Of a DNA stretch of 15,551 nt, positions 6,634 through 12,155 are shown in pieces. Position numbers and translations under genes: made by a program. The DNA lies in NCBI GenBank assembly GCA_002491165.1, contig DKVK01000038.1, forward strand, positions 1 through 15,551. The letters run 5' to 3'. The notes under the pieces were generated by a model. The model saw only the letters and a program-made list of their open reading frames with translations, did no database searches and had not been told where the DNA came from. Origin of the DNA: Porphyromonadaceae bacterium UBA7180 (GTDB lineage Bacteria > Bacteroidota > Bacteroidia > Bacteroidales > Muribaculaceae). The first letter of the stretch is position 1. Each line of letters starts with the position of its first letter.

Positions 6634-7455
6634 ATGAAACCGAAGAAACTCTTCCACTGCCTGCTTTTGGCGGCCATAACCCTTCTCGCTGCCGTGACCA
6701 TATCATGTTCCCGCAATGAAAAGAAAGTTGCCGCCGCCGTGAGTGACGCTAACAGCGAATGTCCCATGAGTGTAAATAAGCTCGGCAAATGTACCGCTAT
6801 AACTTACGACAAAAAAGGGAAAAAGGTTGTGTTCCACTTTACCGTTGATACGGGAAATATGTTATGGTTCGACCGGGCGAGCAAAAAGCCCGATCTTCTG
6901 CTCCGAATCACGGTGTTGGGAGTCATTGATTATGGCATTGAGAACCCGGAATTGACAAAGTTATTCGAGCTGCTTATAAATTGCAAAGCCAATCTTGAGT
7001 TCGCTTATCAAAGTCTTTCGGGTAAGGAAATCGTAACAGTTCCATTGACATACAAAAAACTTAAGGAATTGCGTGATAATTTGAGAAGCGAGACTAAGTT
7101 TTTCGTGGAATCGCTGGATATTTTAGTCGAAATCAACAGAGCGGCGATGCCAATAGAAATGGGTAACGGTGTCTGGTTGAAAGATATGGAGAATGGTAAA
7201 GAAAACCTCAAGATGGTTTATGAACTGGATGAGGTAAATCATGATTTTGATGGTTTTTGGCGTCCTGAAAGCTCAATGAAGGAGGAATATGCTACTGAGA
7301 TTTTGCCGTCAGATGAGAATCGGGGTTTGCTTGAGATGCTGATAATGACCGGGAAGGGGCTTGAAGTCACTTATAAGAGCAATAAGGGTACGCAAAGCGT
7401 TCACCTGGTTTATACAGCAGAGGAATTGAAAAAGATCAAGGAGTTGTGGTTATAA
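6634..7455 (+). CDS. Lipoprotein with a tandem duplicated domain, function unknown
   Basis: A 273-aa protein starting MKPKKLFHCLLLAAITLLAA, a basic n-region and hydrophobic core ending at C25 (TISC), so it is probably lipidated and anchored in the envelope. The body is two diverged copies of one module: about 43-149 (CPMSVNKLGK... to LTYKKLKELRDN) and about 172-272 (MPIEMGNGVW... to VYTAEELKKIKELW). Shared positions include L-x-E-x-LI, LE-x-x-Y-x-S-x-x-G near the end of each copy, and an ELK-containing terminal helix. I do not recognise a named family. The frame extends upstream to 6475, but that part spans the promoter and is rejected. The gene is visibly poorer in GC than its neighbours, hinting at a different history. 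DUF2569 follows 71 bases later. A perfect 11-bp inverted repeat spans the stop codon. Confidence 0.85.
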   Translation: MKPKKLFHCLLLAAITLLAAVTISCSRNEKKVAAAVSDANSECPMSVNKLGKCTAITYDKKGKKVVFHFTVDTGNMLWFDRASKKPDLLLRITVLGVIDYGIENPELTKLFELLINCKANLEFAYQSLSGKEIVTVPLTYKKLKELRDNLRSETKFFVESLDILVEINRAAMPIEMGNGVWLKDMENGKENLKMVYELDEVNHDFDGFWRPESSMKEEYATEILPSDENRGLLEMLIMTGKGLEVTYKSNKGTQSVHLVYTAEELKKIKELWL

Positions 7456-7464
7456 CTCCTTGAT
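7435..7464 (+). terminator. Perfect 11-bp hairpin across the lipoprotein stop codon
   Basis: ATCAAGGAGTT at 7435-7445 pairs with AACTCCTTGAT at 7454-7464 around an 8-base loop containing part of the stop codon. There is no U tract after it, so it may be a weak terminator, an mRNA 3'-end stabiliser, or a processing site between this gene and the next. Confidence 0.5.
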
Positions 7465-7526
7465 AAACCTATAGCCGACGTTGCTCCGCGATAATTAACT
7501 GACAATAACTATATTACCCATAAATT

Positions 7527-8225
7527 ATGGAAAAAGAAAGAGAAGATGGCGCGACTAAGGCTCCCGTTGTGGACGAGAATGCCACGATGCCGCTAGACGG
7601 TATTGCGCAGAACACCGCTGAGCCGATCGTTGCGCCCGAGGAAACCGTAGTTGCCGAGGAAACCATTCCCGAAGGCTATAATACGATAGTGGCCGGTTGC
7701 GAAGAGGAATACCCCGAAGAATACGAGGCAGAATGCGGCCCGCTGCGCGGCTGGCTGCTGCTGTTCCTGATTATGGGAGTCGGGATTGGCTCGCTCGTCA
7801 CTGTGTATGAAGCATTCTCAAACTACCACGACGGTCCGTTTTTCACGTTATCACTGGTGAACGAATTTTATTCCTTGGCATATCTTGCACTGGGAGTCTT
7901 CACTATCTTAGCGTTTGTCAAGAGGGATTCAGATGCTGTTCTCCTCGCCAAGAGTTTCATTGTCATTAACGTGCTGAGCAATTGCACTCTACTTTTGTTA
8001 ATCGGTACTTTAGGAGTTGAGACCGTGTTGCCCGATGCCGTGAAGTCGTTGCTTTGGGGTGGAGTATGGTTTGCGTTCATGTGTAACTCGTCCCAAGTGC
8101 AGGAGCGCATACCGGAAGAAACGCGCAAGGCGAAAATCCGTTCCTGGATTCTCGTTGCCGTGGCAGCTGTGCTTCTGATTGCCACCTCGGCTTTTTCCGT
8201 TCAGCTGGCCGCCACACTTGACTGA
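7527..8225 (+). CDS. DUF2569-like membrane protein with acidic N-terminal tail
   Basis: A 232-aa membrane protein. Residues 1-70 are soluble, proline/alanine-containing and strongly acidic (for example EEEYPEEYEAE at 59-69). Hydrophobic helices follow at about 73-95, 112-131, 140-161, 172-187 and 205-226. GPLRGWLLLF at 71-80 and WFAFMCNSSQVQ at 181-192 match the start (GGWL) and end (WIPYF..S.RV) of the DUF2569 pattern. The typical family is just the four-helix core, so the tail and the fifth helix are additions. The function of DUF2569 is unknown. It lies 71 bases after the lipoprotein with no recognisable promoter between, so the two may be co-transcribed. It is convergent with the GYF_2 protein gene. 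Confidence 0.75.
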   Translation: MEKEREDGATKAPVVDENATMPLDGIAQNTAEPIVAPEETVVAEETIPEGYNTIVAGCEEEYPEEYEAECGPLRGWLLLFLIMGVGIGSLVTVYEAFSNYHDGPFFTLSLVNEFYSLAYLALGVFTILAFVKRDSDAVLLAKSFIVINVLSNCTLLLLIGTLGVETVLPDAVKSLLWGGVWFAFMCNSSQVQERIPEETRKAKIRSWILVAVAAVLLIATSAFSVQLAATLD

Positions 8226-8266
8226 TTTACGGGAAAGCTTTGGCGTCCCGCCGCGAGCAGGGTTTA

Positions 8267-8285
8267 CGCAGGTTGGAAACCTGCG
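8267..8285. terminator. Hairpin between convergent genes
   Basis: CGCAGGTT at 8267-8274 pairs perfectly with AACCTGCG at 8278-8285 around a 3-base loop, in the 78-base gap between convergent genes. It lacks a clear U tract on either strand; its position suggests a bidirectional stop. Confidence 0.5.
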
Positions 8286-8303
8286 CTCCATATTTCGCGC
8301 GGG

Positions 8304-9500
8304 TCAGAAGTAGATGCCGGCTTTGCGGGCGAGGTCGCGGAGGGCTTCCTGTTCCGGTTTCCCTTTTATCAGGAATCGGCCTTTTGTGACCACTTGCTCG
8401 CATTTCTCTTTCCAGACGGGTTGTAACGATTCGTCGCCCTCGTAATCGTCGTCATCGCTATGGTCAACGGCCAGCGGGATGGCGGCGTATAGGAACTCGA
8501 GCACTTCCTCGCGGGTTTCGGGCATAGGGTGGGTGCGTATCATGGCGGCCTTGCGGTCAATGTGCTCGGTCTCCAGCTTGTCGGCCTCGAAGTCGAAGGC
8601 GTCTGAGAAGAAGGCCATCAACCGTCCCTGGTTTCCTTTCGCGGCTTGGCGCCGCTCCATCTTTTCTGCGAACTCGCGGTCGGCCTCTTCCAGTTTCTTG
8701 AGGAGGTGTTTCACGGATCCTTCCGAAACGTTGTCGAACTCGTATCCGCACTCGGGGCAACGGCGCAGCGAGGCGCTGTTGATGGGGGCGTTGCAGGCGG
8801 GGCAGCGGCGTACACGGTCGGCTTTGGGCTTCGGTTTCATTGCCGCGGAGGCCTGGGCTTTCTTCTGCTGGCGGGCTTCCTCCTCCTGCTTGAGTTGTTT
8901 CTGGCGCTCGAAGAGGCGCGCGTCAACTATGACACAGAACTCCTCGATGTCGATTCCCTCTTGCTGTGCGTTGCGTACCAGCACCTTGCGCTCGAGGTCA
9001 GTGATTACGCCGTCGGCGATGGCGGACTCTATTAGATTGTCGAGCTTTGCGCTCATTACGGAGGCCGGGGCAGCTTCGGGTTTGGCGCCGGGTGGCGGCG
9101 GAGTAAAGGGCATGGGAGGCGGTGGCGGCACTTTCTCGCCGGTGCTGAAGAGGGCGTTGACCTGAGGCACCTGTCGGGCCGTCTGCCAGTCGGACATCCC
9201 CTGGATGAAGACGTAAGTATCGGCCGTCAGTGTGCCGTCGGTTATAAGTTGCATGAGGGATTCCCGGTCGTAGGGGCCGTAAGAGTCGCCGTCGATGGCT
9301 ATCATGACGCTGAGCTGCGGCTCGCGGCTCGGCGGAGGGGGTGGAGGAGAGAAGGGTGAAGACTGCGGCGGCACGTTCCCGGATGGCCGCGCTCCTACGC
9401 TGGACACTATCTCGCGCATCCGTTTGCCTATGCCGAGGGGATCCATGGGGTTGGCGCCTTCGCCGTAGATGCTTTCGGTGATTTTCTTAAAGTATTCCAT
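8304..9500 (-). CDS. GYF_2 domain / TerB-like / zinc-ribbon protein
   Basis: A 398-aa soluble multidomain protein. Residues 65-118 are a GYF_2 (DUF4339) domain, with YGPYDRESLMQLITDGTLTA and a closing SDW motif, probably a peptide-binding module. It is flanked by polyproline linkers (about 44-58 and 125-137) that are themselves possible GYF/SH3-type ligands. Residues 152-196 (NLIESAIADGVITDLERKVL...GIDIEEF) resemble the short TerB-like module with its ADG-I-T-E pattern. A basic coiled coil spans 197-225. A four-cysteine zinc ribbon follows (C233, C236, C248, C251), then a second coiled coil (263-290) and a C-terminal domain of unknown fold. The role is unknown; domain content suggests a scaffolding protein. 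It diverges from another TerB-domain gene. The first Met is chosen because a promoter-like element lies 66 bases upstream. Confidence 0.82.
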   Translation of the reverse strand: MEYFKKITESIYGEGANPMDPLGIGKRMREIVSSVGARPSGNVPPQSSPFSPPPPPPSREPQLSVMIAIDGDSYGPYDRESLMQLITDGTLTADTYVFIQGMSDWQTARQVPQVNALFSTGEKVPPPPPMPFTPPPPGAKPEAAPASVMSAKLDNLIESAIADGVITDLERKVLVRNAQQEGIDIEEFCVIVDARLFERQKQLKQEEEARQQKKAQASAAMKPKPKADRVRRCPACNAPINSASLRRCPECGYEFDNVSEGSVKHLLKKLEEADREFAEKMERRQAAKGNQGRLMAFFSDAFDFEADKLETEHIDRKAAMIRTHPMPETREEVLEFLYAAIPLAVDHSDDDDYEGDESLQPVWKEKCEQVVTKGRFLIKGKPEQEALRDLARKAGIYF

Positions 9501-9565
9501 ATATGGAAATGGTTTGTTATTGCCTGTTTATGATTGAAGAAAGCCGTTAAGTTGCGACTGTTTTG

Positions 9566-9573
9566 CAAAGTTA
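9566..9573 (-). promoter_or_regulatory. -7 element for the GYF_2 protein gene
   Basis: On the minus strand it reads TAACTTTG, an exact TAnnTTTG match, 66 bases before the ATG at 9500. A matching -33 TTTG is not visible at the expected distance, so an activator may be needed or the element may be degenerate. Confidence 0.55.
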
Positions 9574-9684
9574 ATATAATTTTCCGGAATAGCGGTAATC
9601 GTTGCCGTTTTATTGACAAGCATTAAACGTATGCAGCAGATTTCCGTCCTATATATTTATATCATAGTTTTAATTCCAGCTTGT

Positions 9685-11121
9685 ATGACTGCCAAAGAAC
9701 GCGCCGCCGTTACCCGAATACTGATTGACCTCGTAAAAGCTGACAAGGTTATAGACAGCCGTGAAATGAATCTCTACGCGTCGCTGAAGCTGAAGTATTC
9801 CATCGTCAAGAAAAACGAAGTGGAGGCTTACTCCATGACCCTCGGCGAGGCTGTGGGGGTGCTGAAAGAGATGGACCCCGCTGTTCTCTCCGACCTGCTC
9901 TGCACCTTCGAGGAGATGACCGTTAGCGACGGTATAAGCGCCCGCGAGGAAGCGCTGTTGATGCTTGCCCTGAAAGCCTGTCTGGGCGGAGGCGACCGGG
10001 ACTGCGACGTTATCTCCAATACGGTGGAGGATGTGTGGTTCGACGAGCGGCAGGTGCTTTATGTGGAGTCGCGCTATGACCGGGCCCTCAACGACTCGAT
10101 AGAAAGGGATTACCGTGCGGTGTCGCGCGAGCTGAAGATGTGCGGCCTCGACTTCGTCTACCTCCCCAAGATAGTGGCCCATTATGCCGGTACGCCCGAG
10201 AAACTGTTCAACGAAGTGGCGTCGCTCTTGTCGCCGTCGCTGTCGCAAAACGCTATAACCGGGTTGCTGGAGAAGATAAAGCTGATACAGACCGACACTT
10301 TCTGCATAGAACAGTTGCATCACAAACTGGGCTTCCGCGAACTTGCCGACACACCGCCGGCGCTCTTGGTACGCATCAGCCAGTCGAGGGTCGGCGACAA
10401 GTTTTATACCAACTTCCTGCGCGTGGAATTGGAGGGCGACGTGCTGCCCACCGTGCAGCGGTTGGTAGATATCTTTCTCGGCTATCACACGGTGGACCAA
10501 CTGGTTATCTCCAATAAGAAGGATGAACGCGGCAGTTTCCTTTATAAGGGTTTCTACCGCCAGATATTCGAGATATTGCTGTTGCAGAAGTCGGTAACGT
10601 GCCACCTGCTGGTTGACTTCGTCCACGGCCGTTTCATGTTTCCTGAAATCGACGTGGTTCTCTCCGGCCTTCACCGCAAGGAGAAGGCTCTCTACGTGCT
10701 GTTTCTCTACGAGGCTTACAGCGGGGCAGTGCGCGGCGGGAACGGGGAAATAAAACTTAACGGCGGCATAAGCTTCACGGCGCCGAAGTTCCGCGGGCAA
10801 ATGGAGAAGTTCGACCGGCGCATGGCGCGCCTGCAACGGCGTTATGCGCGAGTCTACGAGGCGTTCGGCGGCGACGGCGACAAGGCGCCCGATATAACTT
10901 CGGCGGAAATACGCCTCCCGATGATCAGCCGGATAAGGCGTGTTATAAACCGTCAGAGCGAGAAAATATACGATGCCGCACGCTTCATAGTTAACCGCGA
11001 CCCCAACGGCGTGTATTCCCTGACGGTGAATCCTGCTTCGGTCACTTGCAAGGATTTCAGCTCCGCTACGCCCGTTACCCTGACAGAATCCACCCTCTTC
11101 GCCGAACTTGACCGCCTGTAA
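9685..11121 (+). CDS. TerB-domain protein with Bacteroidetes-specific C-terminal region
   Basis: A 478-aa protein. Residues 1-110 form a TerB/DjlA-like helical bundle, with two acidic metal-type motifs in matching places: KADKVIDSREM at 18-28 and TVSDGISAREE at 79-89. The middle region (about 123-300) contains the run VLYVESRYDRALNDSIERDY and DFVYLPKIVAHY, a pattern I recall from uncharacterised Bacteroidetes TerB-linked proteins. The last part (about 325-450: LSGLHRKEKALYVLFLYEAY, RRYARVYEAF, ISRIRRVINRQ) resembles a small domain found at the C-terminus of many Bacteroidetes proteins, possibly winged-helix; that is recollection, not a search result. The frame is open upstream to a TTG at 9613, with an ATG at 9631. 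I prefer the ATG at 9685 because the TerB domain begins there. Known TerB proteins act at the inner face of the membrane in stress responses; the role here is unknown. Confidence 0.78.
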   Translation: MTAKERAAVTRILIDLVKADKVIDSREMNLYASLKLKYSIVKKNEVEAYSMTLGEAVGVLKEMDPAVLSDLLCTFEEMTVSDGISAREEALLMLALKACLGGGDRDCDVISNTVEDVWFDERQVLYVESRYDRALNDSIERDYRAVSRELKMCGLDFVYLPKIVAHYAGTPEKLFNEVASLLSPSLSQNAITGLLEKIKLIQTDTFCIEQLHHKLGFRELADTPPALLVRISQSRVGDKFYTNFLRVELEGDVLPTVQRLVDIFLGYHTVDQLVISNKKDERGSFLYKGFYRQIFEILLLQKSVTCHLLVDFVHGRFMFPEIDVVLSGLHRKEKALYVLFLYEAYSGAVRGGNGEIKLNGGISFTAPKFRGQMEKFDRRMARLQRRYARVYEAFGGDGDKAPDITSAEIRLPMISRIRRVINRQSEKIYDAARFIVNRDPNGVYSLTVNPASVTCKDFSSATPVTLTESTLFAELDRL

Positions 11122-11193
11122 TATGTCGGCACTTGCAAGGTTGCAACTTTTTGGACCCTTTTTAGGGTTATTATCAGTATAATATTGTTAAAA

Positions 11194-11225
11194 TTGCTGT
11201 GTTCGGGATTTATTTACTAATTTTG
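11194..11225 (+). promoter_or_regulatory. Bacteroidetes-type promoter for the SPFH-tail / Ca-ATPase unit
   Basis: TTG at 11194-11196, a 21-base spacer and TAATTTTG at 11218-11225, an exact TAnnTTTG match. The predicted leader is about 30 bases and A-rich. It is the only convincing promoter found before the run of four plus-strand genes that follows. Confidence 0.73.
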
Positions 11226-11260
11226 TAAGCGTAAACAAAAACCGACTAAACTTTCAAAAC

Positions 11261-11698
11261 ATGAGTTACAACCAGACAAATATCAACCTTACTCCCAAAC
11301 TCGTGAAAGGGATAATCATAGCCGTAGCGGGCATTGTGGTGCTCATTGCCGGAATGGCCTTCGTGCGGCCGTGGTACAACGTATGGTCGCAGGAGATGGA
11401 GGGCAAGGCAGAGTTTGCCAAAGCCGAACAGAACCGCAAGATCAAGATAGAGGAGGCGCGCGCCAACCTCGAGGCCGAGAAACTCAACGCGCAGGCTGAA
11501 GTGGAACGTGCCAAGGGAGCCGCCGAAGCCATCCGCATAGAGAACGGAAGCATTACGCCTACCTATATACAATACCTGTGGGTGCGTCAGCAGGCCGACC
11601 TCAACGACAAGACCGTTATCTACGTCCCGACGGAGACAAACCTCCCCATCCTCGAATCCACCCGCGGCCTGACAAACCAACCCGCCGCTGCGAAATAA
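11261..11698 (+). CDS. Short SPFH/prohibitin-like membrane protein lacking the SPFH core
   Basis: A 145-aa protein. One helix at about 15-34 anchors it in the membrane. Residues 44-93 form a charged coiled coil rich in A, E and K (EGKAEFAKAEQNRKIKIEEA, then AQAEVERAKGAAEA), and the tail TPTYIQYLWVRQQADLNDKTVIYVPTE (about 99-125) matches the end of prohibitin/stomatin/HflC-type proteins, where the coiled coil is followed by a short helix and an N-K-x-x-I-Y-x-P strand. The roughly 150-residue SPFH domain that normally lies between helix and coil is absent. There is no frameshifted remnant upstream and the reading frame is intact, so this seems a true compact family rather than a fragment. By analogy it may oligomerise as a membrane scaffold. 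It heads a unit with DUF805 and the calcium ATPase (52 bases to the next gene). Confidence 0.75.
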   Translation: MSYNQTNINLTPKLVKGIIIAVAGIVVLIAGMAFVRPWYNVWSQEMEGKAEFAKAEQNRKIKIEEARANLEAEKLNAQAEVERAKGAAEAIRIENGSITPTYIQYLWVRQQADLNDKTVIYVPTETNLPILESTRGLTNQPAAAK

Positions 11699-11750
11699 GT
11701 TCCCGCTCCGGACGATTCACTGTAATTTATTCACCAAACAAATATAACTT

Positions 11751-12152
11751 ATGACACTCTCGCAATCCCTTTCCGTATGCTTTAAGAAAGCGTTTATAAC
11801 TACCGGCCGTGCCTGCCGCAGCGAGTTCTGGTGGACAGCCCTGATTTATTCACTTTTTTTCGCCGGGTACGCAACGTTTTATTTCTATGCCGTCGTTGCC
11901 AAGGAGTACTTGATGGCTTTCCCGATGCTTCTCTTCGTTCCGGGACTGTTAGTATTGTGGCCGATGATGTATGCCGTTACGATTCGGCGCCTGCAGGACT
12001 CGGGGCACTCCGGATGGACGCAGTACATCGCCCTGGTGCCGGTGGCCGGCTGGATAGCATTGCTTGTCTTTCTGATAAAGCGAGGCACCCCGGGGCCGAA
12101 CGAATACGGAGATGAACCATCTCCCGAACCGACTTATAACAACCTAAAATAA
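11751..12152 (+). CDS. DUF805 family inner-membrane protein (first copy)
   Basis: A 133-aa protein of the YhaH/DUF805 family. The family marks are GRACRSEFWW at 19-28, IRRLQDSGHSGW at 78-89, PVAGW at 97-101, and GTPGPNEYG at 112-120. Hydrophobic segments lie at about 29-50, 55-76 and 92-109, and the C-terminus is polar and cytoplasmic by prediction. No biochemical role is established for the family. Its stop codon lies just 3 bases before the ATPase ATG, so the two should be co-transcribed and perhaps translationally coupled, which suggests (by inference) a link to the calcium pump. A second DUF805 gene follows the ATPase. Confidence 0.88.
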   Translation: MTLSQSLSVCFKKAFITTGRACRSEFWWTALIYSLFFAGYATFYFYAVVAKEYLMAFPMLLFVPGLLVLWPMMYAVTIRRLQDSGHSGWTQYIALVPVAGWIALLVFLIKRGTPGPNEYGDEPSPEPTYNNLK

Positions 12153-12155
12153 AGT

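Noticed and set aside
9652..9672. TATATTTA and TAGTTTTA as promoter elements for the TerB gene
   Set aside because: Each differs from TAnnTTTG at the last base and lacks a proper -33 element; such strings are expected in AT-rich sequence.
11125..11170. Possible terminator after the TerB gene (ACCCT, TTTT, AGGGT)
   Set aside because: Only a 5-bp stem and no U tract after it; too weak to annotate.
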